Below, in pieces: positions 40,619 to 53,882 of a stretch of 64,000 nt of DNA (positions are counted from its first letter, which is position 1; the number at the start of each line of letters is the position of its first letter). The notes under the pieces were generated by a model. The model was not told the DNA's origin. It did no database searches and saw nothing but the letters and a program-made list of their open reading frames with translations. The position numbers were made by a program, and so were the translations under genes. The DNA is from Craspedostauros australis (lineage: Eukaryota; Bacillariophyta; Bacillariophyceae; Mastogloiales; Achnanthaceae): assembly GCA_026770025.1 (NCBI GenBank), contig JAMXDE010000028.1, positions 62,001 through 126,000 of the forward strand. The letters are read 5' to 3'.

Positions 40619-43600
40619 ATGGCGCTCGATCAGCCGGGGGGCAACCGGCCGATGGCGCCACCTTCTTCGCAGCAAGGGCAGCAAGGACAGGGACAGCGGC
40701 CTGATCATGGGAGCAATGAAGCCGCAGCCTCAGCAGCAGGAGAGGCTGCAGGAGCAGGACCTGGAGCACCAGTTGCACCCACCTCGGTTTCCACCGATGT
40801 GCAGGGACAGCAGCTGCAGCAAGCCAACTTCTCAGGCCTTGCCTTTGGTCAGAACCAGCCCAACGTGGCGAACAATCCATTCCTCGCAGCGCTGCGCAAT
40901 CAGGTCATGGCCAAGCTCCTTGCCGGCCAGCCTGCGGCTCCTGGAACTGTTTCTGCAGGCGGTGGTGCCAACAATGCAGCGGGTCAATTCCTTCAGGCTG
41001 CAGCAGGACCGCCTTCCGCACCTGGGACAACCGCACCGACTGCTGCGACTCAGGTCGCTCCGCAGAACCTCAGGATGATGTTTGAAAGCCAACAACACAA
41101 TCAGCAACCACAGCAACTGCCACAACAGCAGCAGCAACCACAGCAGAATCAGCCAATGATGGCCCTGGGCCAGATTCTTTCCATACTCGGTCAGATGCAA
41201 CACCAACAGCACCAGAGGCAACCGATGATGCCACCGCAACAGCCGCAACCACAGCAACCACCGCAACCACAACCACAACCACAGCAACAGCAGTCGCAGC
41301 CTCCGATAGCACAGCACCAGAACCTACAACAGCAACAACAACACCAGCAACAGCAACAGCAATCGCAGCCTCCGATAGCACAGCACCAGAACCTACAACA
41401 ACAACAGCAGCAGCAGCAACAACAACAACAACAACAACAGGCAAGCGGTGGACTGGGGACCGCGCCCTCGAAGAATGAAGAACTTAGCACGCACATTCAG
41501 AGGGCAATGCAGCTTCTTTCCAACAAGCCAGGCACTGGTGTAGCGGCACTGCACATGGCGATGCCCCCAGCAGCCGCAGCAGCACAGCCACCGTCTATCG
41601 TGTCCCAGACAAAGTCAGCGGCATCCCCCGATGGGCCAAGCAATCCCCCACCACCGGCGCTGATGACCGCTCTGCACCACCAGGGTCTTTCCTTCCGCCA
41701 ACCTTCGAAGGACATCATGGAAAAGATGCCATCTAACCCTCAACCTCCCGACATGTCTCAAAACGAATCATCATCCATCGCGGACAAGGCCAGCAAGCCC
41801 GACACTTCTGTCAGTGACAACTTCATCCCGTGTCGAGCAAGAGGGATGCCGTTGGATCACAACTTCAAGGTCAGTCAACTGCTCTACTCCAAGCTACATG
41901 TATCGTGCTATCGCGCATTCTGAGGATCAATGATCATCGAGCGGCCATGTCTCCTTCAAACTAGTCGACGGGGAGCTGAGTGCCACGGTGCTGCTGTCTT
42001 TCTTCTTGATTAGCTGCCTTTCTTGCATCATGCATGCAGCTTTCCATCTCCGTTGAACTTCATGCTTTCGTTTCTCACTTGCACAATGATAACGCGGCTC
42101 TTGTACATACGATGCAACGCCATTATCAAACTCGTTCCTGAAGACGGCCTACTTCATCATTCCGCACGACATCAAGCACGGGGAGCACCTCGTCTGCAAC
42201 TACCCGGCATGCCGCAACAGCGGCGTCAAGTTTCGCTGGTGCAACTCCTGCAAGGCCGCCGTCGCCAAGCGCAACTTCCGCAATCGCCACGACCACGAAG
42301 GTGATCACCACAACGACGGTCGCATGGCAAAGTCCTCGAGCTCGCACACGATCAAGACCATTTCCTCTACGGATGCAACCATACAAGCCAACGAAGGCAG
42401 ACCGGTTGTCCGCCAGCAGCAACAGCAAATGCAAGAGCAGCAAGGTGTCCATGTTTCCAGCGCCAACCAATGGGCGCAGCCTCCTCGTGGTGAGCTGCCC
42501 GATGCCGTCCCCACCGGCAACAGAACTAAGGCTCACCAAAACCAACACCCGACGGATGAAGGGAATGATGTTGGCGAGCGCGGCAATGGTCAACAGCTCG
42601 GGGGCGAAGATGATGGCATCGATCATGCTGAAGAGGATGATGATGATGACGACGACGACGGTGCTGGCGACGTGGAAGATGTGAAAGATGTGGGCGATGG
42701 GGACAATGGGGACGATGGCGACGATGGGAACGATGCCAAGCAGCCGCAACAACTCTCTGCTACGACTGCGGGTGCAGGCGCGCCAAGCGATGGAAAACAT
42801 GCTGTGGATTCCATTCGAAGCCGAAGACAAAAGGCATGGGCCACGCTGCTCGATGAGAGGCCTTCGATGGACAATGGCGATGAGGTATCGGCATGGTTGA
42901 TGAAGGTGCTCTCCGTCAGCGACGCCAACGTCATCCCGCCCAATGGCCCATTCTCCATCCCTGACAGCTCCGGCAGTGCCAACGCAAATTCGAACGCTAA
43001 TGCCAATGCCAACGAAACCGGAAACGGCGAACCCGCCGTACAAAAGGAGCCCGACCAGAACTACTCATCGCACAGCGGCACGTCGACGAGGTACGAAGAA
43101 TCCACCTCCAACGACTCGCTGTCGACGTCTCCGCATGATGGTTCCCCCAACGATGATTCGGACAGACAGTCGGAAGAGGCTACAGATCAACGGACATCAG
43201 GAACGCAGGATCCAACTCGAGGAGAGTATCCTTCTCAATGCAAACCCAAAGAACTTGGCAAAGATTCAGGCGGCACGAGTGAACGCAAGAACGAAACGGT
43301 CAACAACGAGGCCAAGTCAGAATCGCAGGGCGATACGGTTGCGGATCCACCCTCCAGCACCGAAGACTACGATGGCGAGGATGGCGACGGCAAGGACCAC
43401 GATGATAAAGTTGATAATGATGATGGCGCCAATGATGAAGATCCCGGTGTAGACGGCAGTGAGGATGGGGAGGGCAATGGCAGCGATGTCAATACCAACG
43501 ATGACGATGACGATTCCGATGAGGACAACGAAGAAGATGATGCTAATATGGATGTGGCGGCGGCTCATGCTGCGCCAGCCACTGACGAAGACGAAAAGGA

Positions 43601-43649
43601 GGTGAGGGAACGAGATGCGAAGCGTCGAAAGAAGGTGCATGGAGATTGA
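40619..43649 (+). CDS. Gln-rich protein with a conserved Cys/His domain (paralogue A)
   Basis: Two exons, 40619-41869 and 42144-43649, phase 0 (donor TTCAAG|GTCAGT, acceptor CTGAAG|ACG), 918 residues. Residues 1-390 are Gln/Pro/Ala-rich with long polyglutamine (CAA/CAG) tracts. The conserved domain, about 403-470, starts IPCRARGMPLDHNFK at the end of exon 1 and continues in exon 2 as TAYFIIPHDIKHGEHLVC, with spacing C-x4-C-x9-C-x2-C-x12-H-x-H ending RNFRNRHDH, a likely zinc site. A second motif at about 642-676 reads WATLLDERP then VSAWLMKVLSVSD. Long acidic Asp-rich runs occupy residues 520-565 and the C-terminal third. A transcription or chromatin role is plausible from composition but unproven. 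It converges on its paralogue B. Confidence 0.85.
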
Positions 43650-44469
43650 TTGGAGACAGTGCCATCCATTTCAATCCGAGCACACAACGGGAAGCGCTTA
43701 GACATGCAAAGACCTCAGCAGGTATGTCAATGTAGCATCATACCAATGCCAATGTAGATATTGCACCATACGAGTACGACTACGATTGCAGCACACCACA
43801 GAGTCCCTTCAATCGAGCAGGTTAGACCGGATGATGCGATGTCATGCAATTTGACGTGACACGGAATCACTGTTCCATTCAATTGCCTTTGTGCAACGCG
43901 GTTCGTCACGAGTAGACTGGAGACTCCTTTCAACTAGAGAGTAGATCGTGCTCTCTCTTTCTAGAGAAAGAGAACGAACGATGCCTGCGTGACGTTCATG
44001 AGTGCGAGTTCGAGTACGAAGAGTAGGTTGTATTGGTAGTGTCTGCGTGACCCGACGCTGTTGCGTCCCCAAACGTTGCCCAAACGCTGCGATATTTCAA
44101 CATCGCAGACAGCGATCGCATTGCCATTGCTCTCTCATCGTGCAACAGCGAATTATGAGTGCAATCGCATTTGTCATCAGCACCACTCCTTGTGGAGTGT
44201 GCGCGGGTGCTGCTTCACTCGACACACTCGTGCTACGCGAGCACTTCGAATGTGCGGAATGCTGAAGGAAGACATACTGTTGTATTGTAGAATAGTATAC
44301 CTGCATCATCTTGCGTTAATATTGTTTCCTCCATCCTGTTAATAACGAGTGCGTGAAGTCGTCATTCACTCGCGATGAATCGCAGCTCTTGCACCGAACA
44401 CAACATGGTCTCATGTGAGCCCCCATGCTCATGTGGCCAGAGAGTAGAGCAACCGCGTGCCTCACGAGT
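43650..44469. other. Convergent spacer between the two Cys/His paralogues
   Basis: About 820 bp between the stop codons of paralogues A and B. It holds short inverted runs (CTCTCTTTCTAGAGAAAGAGA at 43951-43971, near-perfect palindrome). No gene seen. Confidence 0.55.
43951..43971. repeat. Palindrome in the convergent spacer
   Basis: Arms CTCTCTTTCT and AGAAAGAGA around a central TAG: a near-perfect 20-bp palindrome that could form a hairpin in either 3' untranslated region. Confidence 0.7.
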
Positions 44470-47400
44470 CTACTTCTTGAGCGATGTGACTCCCTTCTTC
44501 AGCGCCTTTTCCTTCTTGCGATCTTTCCAGTCGGCGTAGCTTCCGGCATAGTCATCATCGTCGTCGTCATCATCATCGCTGCCACCGTAACGATTGGATG
44601 TCTTTGCAGCCTGCTTCTTCGGGGGAGCTGGTGGTGTTGGCGATGATGATGTCCCCTTCACGATCTTGGCCTTCTTGCTGGTGCTGGAAGACGACAACGA
44701 TGAAGACTTGTCCTCCTTCTTCTTTGCTTCCTCCTTTCTCTTGGCGTCTTCTTTTCTCTTCAGGTCCTCCTTCTTCTTCGCTTGCTTTTCTTCCTTCTTT
44801 GCCTGCTTTTCCTCTTTCTTGGACTTGGCGCTGCTGCTGGCGAAGGCCATGGATGTACCTGTTCCCCCGAGCTTGCCATCGCTTGCCGAATCTTGGGCGG
44901 CTTTCCTGTCTACCTTGCGCTTCTTTTTCGGCTGCTGGGATGCGGCACTCGGAGACGGAGACGATGAGACTGCCTTGGTAGATGCTGCTGTATTTGCGGC
45001 CGTTCGCGGTGGCTGCGCCATCGGTGATGCGGCGGGGGAGGCACGCAGCGACGCCGATTTGGGCTTGGCCTTGTCATTTGCATTGGCGCCGCCTTCGTCG
45101 AGCTTTTCATTTGACGATTCGCTGATCACCGTCCCGCCCTCCTTGCTGTCGAGCTGTTCGAGAGGCGCGTCCAAATCGCTGACCGCGACGACTTCGTTGA
45201 GCCACGATGACATGTAACGTGGGTCCTTGGAGCGTGGGCGTTTCAACAGAAGAGCGTTCCACATGTTGCGGCGCTCTGGATCGATGCTTTCGATGTCGAC
45301 GGGGGCTGTTGGTTCCTCCGGGCCTTGTGCATCCGAATCTACCTGCTTCGTGGCAGCGGCAGCAGCAGCAGCAGGCGTTGGCGGGGCTGACGACACAGAC
45401 GAGGCAGATGATGATGCTGCCTTCTTGCGTTTGCTACCAGACGTGCTGCCGTTGGGTTTTTCGCCTCCGCGGGCGCCTTGCGACTTGGTGGTTGCGACGG
45501 AGGTGTCGGGATCGACGGATTTGGATTTCCTGCTTTTGGACGATGTTGCGCTTGGCCCTGAAGTCGCAACCGATTTCGGTGCTTTGCTGGTGCTTCCGGC
45601 ACGTGTGCTACCATCCATGGACTCGGCCTCCTCTTCCTCTTCTTGCTTGACCACAGACGCATTATCCTTATCCTTGTCCTTCGTGTTGGCCAGGCCGTGG
45701 TCGTGACGACGGCAGAAATTGCGCTTGGCGACTGGGGCCATGCAGTGGGCACAGTAGCTGTGATGAGAAACCGAATGGACGGTTGCGAATAGATAGGGAG
45801 GGTGTGAGAAGTTGTTTGGCATCAATGATGCAATACAACGCAACGCAACGCGAGAGAGTGCAATGCAAGATGGGACCAGCGTGTGAGGTAATGGAAGAGG
45901 CAGGGCATGATTGTAGGTATTCATGTCGATATCCAGTCAAAGTCAGCGTCATACGAGTGGAATCGCCGTGTGCTATTCGCCGCCCCACATGACAATGCAC
46001 AGGACGTGGAAAAGGTACGACAATGCAGATTGTGCAAAATGTGTAATATGTGTCATGCGGTGGCCCACACAACACGTTGGTTTGCTTACCGGAACTTGAC
46101 CCCGCCGTTGTGACACGAGAAGTAGGAGCAGACGAGATCATCGCCGTGCTTCACATCTTCAGAGATGACGAAGTACGCAGTCTATCGGTCGGTCAGTCGA
46201 TCAATCAGTCAATCAATCGAAGGAGGAACGGCGCAACAGTGATTGCACGCGTTACATTGCACACAGAGCATGCGAAGCGACATTGCAATGTTCGAAGACA
46301 GAGTGGCATGAAGTTGGATGTTGTGTGAGTGCATATGAGTGAGCGAGTGACATGGATTGTCCATTAGCAGTGCGATTGGTCGTATTGTATTGTATTGTGC
46401 TTTGCTTGCGGCGTAGGCACGCCAGGTCACCTTTGCTTACCTTGAAGTTGTGATCCATCGGCATGCCTCGTGCCCGGCATGGTACGATGACAGTGCCGGG
46501 GTTGCGGCGGAAGTTGTCTTTGGTCTTGCCTTTCCCCGTTCCTGCAACACTGTCGCCACTTCGAGCAGCGCCGCCGCCAGCAGCAGAAGACCCTGCGATG
46601 GACGCGCCTCCGACGCTGGCGTTGGTTGTGCTCGCCGCGTCGCTCTTGACGGCCTTGTTGGATTGCATCTGCATCTGCATCTGCAACTGAGCTTGCTGTT
46701 GCTGTTGTTGTTGCTGCAACTGAGATTGTTGCTGCTGTTGCTGTTGCTGTTGTTGGCGTTGCTGTTGTTGATGGAACTGCTGCTGCAACTGCTGCTGTTG
46801 CTGCTTTTCGGCGGCCGCAAGATTGGCTGCCTGGGACGATGCGACAGCGGCTGCCGCAGCAGCAGCCGAGAAGGCAGGATTGTGAGCACCCGGCGCACTT
46901 GCTTGCGCGTCAGGACGGATGCTCGCCAGGGCCGCAAGCTGCTGCCGACGCCGCTCCAGCTCTTCCAACCTGCTGAGTTCCAGCTGCTGGAATCGGTCCA
47001 GGCTCGCAGCAGCGACTGCCGCCGAGCTGGTGGGGGCCGATGGGGTGGGAGCTGTGGATGCGGAGGAAGGTCCTGGTGCCTGTGCAGCAGCTGCCCCTCC
47101 CGCCAGACCGAGGTCGCGCAGAGCAGCGATTCTCTCAAGCTCCTGCACGCTTCGGGCGTCCATGAGCGCCGCAAGGCTGGGGTTGAGGCCCAGGCTTGAC
47201 AGCTGCTGCTGCTGTTGGATGGCTGCCAACGCCGCATTGAGTTGTTGCTGTTGTTGCTGCTGTTGTTGCTGTTGTTGTTGTTGCTGCTGTTGCTGCATCA
47301 AGGCTTCGGCTCGCAAGGCAGATGCACGCTGTGTGTCAATGTAGGTACGTGTACGTATGCAGGTGGGATATGAGGGAAAATGGAGATTTGCAGTGAGAGA

Positions 47401-47849
47401 AACCGAAGGTGAGATGCGCCGCTCGTGTCAAAGTGCATTCAAGCATGTCGCAGAAGCATCAAGTTCGAGATGGAGCACCTATATCGGCTTGCCTCGCATC
47501 GCACAGTCTTGGTCGACAATGAGTAGGCTCTCACGGACGCCTCGCAGCCACCTCACAGAGACATATGAACTCATGCCTGTTTGCTCACCTGCAGTAGCTG
47601 CTCCTCGAGGCTGGCATCCGCCATTCCGAACCGACCTGCCGATGCTGCCGCCCCGCCAAAGAGCGCCGCAGCCCCTGGATATCCCATGAAGCCGGCCGCC
47701 GCAGCAGCCGCTGGGTTGCCCGATCCTCCCAGCAGGAGCGAGGACAGGTGCTGCTGTTGCTGTTGCTGGTGCTGCTGTTGTTGCTGTTGTTGCTCGTGGG
47801 TGGCGCTGCCAGGGCGTTGCGCCTCTCCATGATTGCCTTGGCCGTTCAT
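44470..47849 (-). CDS. Gln-rich protein with a conserved Cys/His domain (paralogue B)
   Basis: Four exons: 47849-47589, 47328-46441, 46181-46090 and 45757-44470, with clean junctions (CAG|GTGAGC, AAG|GTAAGC, CCG|GTAAGC; acceptors ACACAG, GATAG, TCACAG), 842 residues. Residues 1-330 are polyglutamine- and Ala-rich. The conserved domain, about residues 369-430, starts VPCRARGMPMDHNFK, then TAYFVISEDVKHGDDLVC, and ends RNFCRRHDHG with the same C-x4-C-x9-C-x2-C-x12-H-x-H spacing as paralogue A. The second motif is WNALLLKRP then MSSWLNEVVAVSD. The tail is Lys/Glu/Ser-rich (KKEEKQAKK repeats) with nuclear-signal-like clusters and an Asp run near the end. The intron after NFK is shared with A; the 332-bp intron within the zinc site is found only in B. 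Confidence 0.87.
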
Positions 47850-50180
47850 GGTGTTGTGTTGTCTTCTTGTCTTGGTTTCTTGCCAGCTTGTCTCCTTCTG
47901 TCCTCCTCGTATACTCGTCAGTGTTCTTGAGTATGACTCTTGCGCATATGACTCCTGTGCCTGTGCGTGTATGTGCTGCGTGTACGCGTATGGTGGGTGT
48001 CTTGTTGGTTATCCTCCTCTGCGATCAGCTTGTCCTGCGCAGCGAAGTCGCAAGTGGACGGAGATTGTGGTCTCGGCGTGGATCTGTCGTCGGAACAATA
48101 ACACGAAAACGCGATGACTGCATTTCGGCATGAGTTGTCACGGTGTTTCTTGGTGCGTTGTGCTTTCTCTACCCCATGAGATCGCGTTGTCGTGTTGCCC
48201 GTACTCGTACTCGCACTGGGAGGCACACAGCATACAGTTCTGCCCATTCACACGCCCGTTCAACGAACGGCACAGGAGTAATTCTCGCGTGTGGGTTGTG
48301 CGTTATTCCTCACTTGGTGTCCTCGTACAATTGGTACGAACACACTCGTAGAAGCGCAAGGAAGCGCCACAAACGGCGGCGCATCTGTTGCCCCGTGTCG
48401 TACCCGTAGTAATTGTCCTTACGAATACTCCACTCTCCTTTACTCTACCTGTTCCTGCTACCACGTCTCTCCTTTTCGCTTTCGGAAGTACTTGTTGGAC
48501 GCGTCCACGCAGTTCTTGCGCACGAAAGCCACCACACCTGCGTGGTGCAATGTTCGGGCACATGACGCATTGTTACTCGGTGGACCTCACGAGAGCGAAT
48601 TCGAAATCGCTGACAAAAAGCAAGCAGTCCGCGCTTCAACAGACACAAACTCGGTACACTATCGCGCTTTGGGCCAAGGGAGCGAACGTGATCTATGTGA
48701 TACCCATATTACGCACAAGTATTGCCCAGAATAGAAAGCGCCTTTTCGCCTGGCGGGTTCGGATGTCGACTTTGTGTGTCGTTGGTGGGCGGTGCCGTTC
48801 GTTGGCCTTCGCGATGCGACACGTTTGCGCGCCCCAATGAAGTATCAGCTCCAATGCGAATTCAATCCAACAGAAACCATTGGGGTGGAATGGAGGTCGT
48901 GGTCGTGCTTGTTGTGAAACAAGAAATAGCCACAAAGACAAGGAGTAAGGATGAATCTGGCAACGGTAACGCACTCACGATCACGCCAACCGCTCAAAGC
49001 GCAAATATCACAAGGTCGACGGTGAGCGTACAAAGTCACAGATGTGCGCAATGCCACCACCCAAACACCGAGTAGCGAAATGTCTCTGGAAACCAAGAAT
49101 TTGACACTTATGCTGATGCTCGCATTGGGGGATCCGAGTTGGCGCAGATGGCGTCACAATGTTACTCCCGCCCGTGCCCATCTGTCGCCAAAGAAATCCC
49201 ACGGAACGCCGCCGCGGCGACATGCTCGCTGCGCACATGGAACGAGGAAGAGTAGTGGGACCTGTCCGTGTGTGCGCAAAAAGAACGATTATGGCCTCGA
49301 GACAGCGGCACCAACAAACGAATGCGCAGCGCCGCCCAGTGCATTTAACCTGGTGGCTATTTGTCTGTTGCGTCTGTTAATGGCGCCCAACGAACAAGTC
49401 AAGGCCAGTGTGGGTATGCTATCTACTTCTTTGGTACTCCTGTGAGTCGCAACACGCCGCAGTAGACATTTTCATGTTCGATTTGGAGGGTCGACTAGTA
49501 TTGTATCATCACAAATAAGAATAGTACGAAGCTGGATGAGTCGCGTCGAGTACAAAGGAACAGAGACCCGCGCAGATTCAGGGTCGAATTTTTGTCGCTG
49601 GATACCAAACAACAACAGTGCCTGGGCAACAGAACACCGAACCAAGGAGCTCGCGTCCCAACCTGATCCACCAACCAATCTCCCTTCAAGGATCTCGCAG
49701 CAGGCCAACACAACTCCACCCACTTTCGGGATAGTATTGCTTGACGTGGTGCTGATGCCATCGTCATACGACTAGGCATCTCCCTGCTGTGGTTCTGGGC
49801 TCCACTCCTGCACTCATTTTCGACTTGCGAATGGTTGGGCAGCACCAACCGTTGACGTGGTTGCGGTGGTGGTGATGTTCTGGCCTTTGGACATCTGCAT
49901 ACAGGATTACTCCACTTCGAACGGACATGAAGAAGGTCGCGTCAAGTACCCCAAGCTGCAAGGTACAGTTGGTCGCTGAGTGAAGCCGGTGCCAGCCTGT
50001 TCGTGGAGTTGAGTACGAGCGATGCGTAGTGATTCTGGTTCACAAAGAGCTATTTCAAGGCTATTGAAGAACTCATTTCGATTGAGTTTGTATCGTTTAT
50101 CAACACGCCCCTCCGGGCATGCGAGTACCGTGTTGGTCCTTGTATAGTGCACTTGTGCGCACCTTGCTTCTCCCTACTAG
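47850..50180. other. Intergenic region upstream of paralogue B
   Basis: About 2.3 kb between the paralogue B start and the left terminal repeat of the large element. Several 60-150 codon frames are open on both strands but overlap each other and show no domain. No gene is called. Confidence 0.45.
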
Positions 50181-50226
50181 CTGCACTCAATGTAAAACGG
50201 TGTCGCGATATCACTAGTTGTGGAGT
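50181..50226 (+). repeat. Left terminal inverted repeat of the 9.5-kb element
   Basis: 46 bp, 45 identical to the inverted right end at 59604-59649. Similarity stops beyond this on both the inner and outer side. Confidence 0.9.
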
Positions 50227-50330
50227 TTTGGCCCCTTGTTGCCACTGGTTTGCTTGCTTTTGGGAGAAACGGCGATTGGATATTTAGAGCTATTTCGTGT
50301 TTACTCTCGCTGATCCGTCTTCTACGTCAC

Positions 50331-53300
50331 ATGGAACGGATTCCACGTCATGAAAAACGAGTCACAACAGAGGAAGAGACATCGTGTGACTCCTCCTCCA
50401 CAAGACACGATGATGACTGCGCGCGGCAACAACAAAATTTGCCATGCCAGGACAGCCAACAACACTCCACGTTGACCAGTCTCACAATGGAAACCAGCAA
50501 CATCCAATCGTCTCGGAATTCGACAAAGCGCATTGACGAGCTGTCCGACGCAGACGAAACAGTAGCAGCACAAGCCGCAACCGCTGATGTCTACAATGAT
50601 GCAGACGATTCCAAATGCGAAGACACATCCTTCCTCACCATCGATCCAAAGGTCATCAATATCATCAACCGTGACAAGCTGGATTGTGATGCAGCGAACG
50701 GCTGCGAACTGCCAGAGGGGATGGATGCCAACAGCATCCGAGAATCGACCTTCTGCGACACGTTCCGTGGTTCCGCGAACTACACTGCCAACCATCCCAA
50801 CACCCTGGCTGTATTCCACATTCCAGGCAATTTGGGCAACGACGTCATCAAGTCCATGGATGTGGCGGATGAATGCCAAAATGTTGATCGGGCGCACCTC
50901 GTCGTGCAAAGCCAACTTCGAGTGGCCCACAGCGATCAGCCCATTCGAGAGGGTTACGTTCGCTCCTCAGCCCCATACATGTACAACTTCATCATGGAGC
51001 TGTTCGACTTTCATCCCAACACTCTGCTCAAGGTACTCAATGCAGGCCCTGGAACAGGATATCTGATGTGTCTCATGGTGTCCCTCTTCGGGCCTTGCTC
51101 AGCACAATATGGTAAGTGATGGTCGTGATTCGTCGCTCTGCTATGACATGCTTTGAAATGATGTGAGCAGGTGGATCTTCGCTCATGCACACCTGAATGT
51201 ATGGGCCCATGCCTGAATTCTTTCTTTCTTCTTTCTCCTCCTGTCTGAGCAACATGTTGAGATGGTGCAGTTTTTGAGCTGCACACCTGCGAATCACACC
51301 AGACACTAGTTGTCATATGATCGGCACCAAGTTCCCTTGCTGCACGACTATGTTCCTATCGCTTCTCACATCTAACTACTTCTTGCCACGTCTCGTCACA
51401 TCACAACACATCCCGCACCTGGTGCTCCATTCCTCCACCAAATCAAATGACATGCATTGAGCTTCAACAAGAGGTGGTTCAGCGTTGCCACGAGTCATTG
51501 CAAAGATGGACGCCAAATAATCTTGGAGCACAGAAGATTGATGACATTCATGTCATCCAGGCAACGCCCTGGAAATAGCCGCAGACAAAGGAGAGGCCCC
51601 ATTTGTGTTTGACCGGATCTACACCGGGCTGGTATCAATATCGCGTGCATATTGAAAATACAGAATCTCCTCAAACCAGAGACGGTATCTTCATCGCACC
51701 AGGTAGGTGCCATGCGGCGACGCTCATGACAAACGGTCTGTTGATAATCGCCCACAACCTTCACCACCATCCGTTCACCTGTTCAAGCCAGCACAGCCCT
51801 TCGACGGTCCATTGCTGTCAATTTGCAATGGGCCTGTTGCTCGTCACCCACTGTGCAATTATTGGAGATCATTTTGCTCTGTTCCTTGTGCGAAGCGAAC
51901 AGTGGACTGCTGTGCGCTGCGCCACAATGCCAACGCCAATTCACCACGATGCAATAGAATCTGACGCCTTGGTACCCACCTCTTGCTCTTCATCGTTGCA
52001 TTGCAAATGAACAACAAACGAACACATACTTTCGCATCATCCGAATCGATGCAACGATTTGAGTGGATGATGAATTCATCATGGTTTCGCGGAGGGACAA
52101 CTGTGTGGATCCATCTTCGGTGATCCCGCCGAAGACTCAAGGTTTCACAAACACTGTTGAATCCGCAGTCCGTTTCAGCGGAATGGTGGAAGATGCCCAT
52201 GGCACAAATGAAGTTGTCATCCTCAGTCGAATATGGAGCCGTCCTTATCAGCCACTACCGTGATAGCTTCCGAGAGCCGTTCAAATATCTCATGATGTGT
52301 GTCAATGCCAACGTCGTGCAGCCAATCGTGCCACAACCAGCACATCATGCCAACATTGCAGCTGTCCTCCCCAACGTCTCGTGGATGGAAATCGCGTCCT
52401 ACACACCCAAAGATTGTAAGTTGAGATCCAGAGAGACTCCAATTCTGTTTCAGGTGCCACTGCCTTGCCATCGCTGAGATTGCCTTCATTGTGTGAAGTG
52501 GGGGGATTCGAGATGTCGACCGAACTCTCATTCTATTTTCAAGATTTTGGCACTCTTCCCTTCACTTCTTCAGTTGTGCCGCATGTTCCCTCGCTTTCCT
52601 TTCTCACAAAGGACCCATGACTCAACTGCGCAACTTCACAACTCCACCACCATGTGTTCCAAAGACCTCATACCGAGGTTGAGATCCTCAAGCGGAGACT
52701 GAAGGAAGCGCGGCAGGAGGACCATGAGGCCAATGAGGCCCGTCCAGCAGCCGAAGTGAGGTATTGTATGGTCACGCAAGATCGGGATGTTCATCGACTG
52801 CTCGCTCGCGCTTCCAGTTGGCTTCACGCTAAATCAGATCCAATCTCTCGCGACAAGGTCGCCAGCAAGGAACCATGTCGAATATTCTGGACTACTGAGA
52901 GGTTGATTCACTCTTCGCAGATCAACACATGATCATCTTGATGCCAGAATGTCCAACCAATCCAGAGATTTCGACATCGGCGCGGACAGCTGCGGAGAGG
53001 AGGAAGACGATGACATCAGTGACAATGCGGGCAAACAAAACCTTTCCGGCGACATCGCCGATGTTGACATTGGCGATGACGAAAGTCATGTTGACAATGG
53101 AGATGGCAGAAGCTTGCAGGACGGAAGTGAGATGGATCAGGGATCCACATGAAATGGTCATGAACGAAGTAAGCATGGAGGCCAACGACGACAACAGCGA
53201 CGACAACAGCAGTGACATGGAATTTTTCGATCCATGTGAGCACATGTCCAACGATGATCTTTTCACATCCGGTGCGCCGATCAGCACATCTCAGAAGTTG

Positions 53301-53411
53301 CAGACACAAGCGCAGGCACAACAAGGCATGGCAGGGTCCTCAAGCACGCTGAGAGCCATCGCACATCGTCACCAAACAAGAGCGGCGTCGTTCTGCGGAG
53401 AGGACGGATGA
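50331..53411 (+). pseudogene. PCMT-like (L-isoaspartyl methyltransferase-related) gene, decayed
   Basis: First exon 50331-51111 (ATG, donor TATG|GTAAGT) encodes an acidic N-terminus and then REGYVRSSAPYMYNFIMELF and VLNAGPGTGYL, the PCMT opening and SAM-binding motif. Later pieces: TCIELQQEVVQRCHESL (about 51450), GNALEIAADKGEAPFVFDRI (51560-51620), DGIFIAPG (51681), SFREPFKYLMMC and LPNVSWMEIASYTPKD (52265-52415), then HTEVEILKRRLKEARQE (52670) and an acidic tail to 53411. The pieces need frame changes near 51560, 51679, 52250 and 53148, and the exon holding TCIEL has no AG acceptor in the 130 bp before it. A sequencing artefact could explain single-base losses but not the missing acceptor. 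The intact family would repair or sense isoaspartyl residues; its extra C-terminus resembles stramenopile PCMT-like proteins. Confidence 0.7.
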
Positions 53412-53882
53412 GGAGAATTCCACTTCCCTGCCGCACGCACATGTGCGTGTGTACTCGCACGAACACATGCTGGCACACAAACACTGAAGAACAGACGGAG
53501 GACAGAAAGGCCAACAATGAGAAGATATCTCGATCACATTGCATCGCCACGTATCGATGTGATCCGGAAACGTCATCAAGATAACAAATTAAGAGTACAT
53601 CTTCACACGTTACAATACGGTCGTGTAACAATCGCTTGCATCCTGTGCGGCGCCGCGCCTTGCCAGTTGTGCATTCTGGTACTTCCATGTGCTAGTATAG
53701 TATGATATGGTACCTTTGCCCATGACTTCAAGGGGGCATATCCGAAGATGAACCACACAACCTGACTGCAGTCTCAACCGCTCTGTCCAGACGTTCATAC
53801 GAGTGCACTTGCGTGCTCGTCGTTCAACTCGTCGAGTATTCTAAACTTGTCTTGTTCGAGGCCAGCTCATCGAGGAAGCGCT

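Noticed and set aside
48291-49445. Several plus-strand frames of 117-150 codons
   Set aside because: They overlap one another in different frames, lack domains and lack splice sites joining them.
50160-50230. Reading the 46-bp inverted pair as ends of two outward-lying elements
   Set aside because: Possible in principle, but the transposase lies between them, the two ends match one another almost fully, and no transposase is seen just outside on the left. Kept as a stated alternative only.
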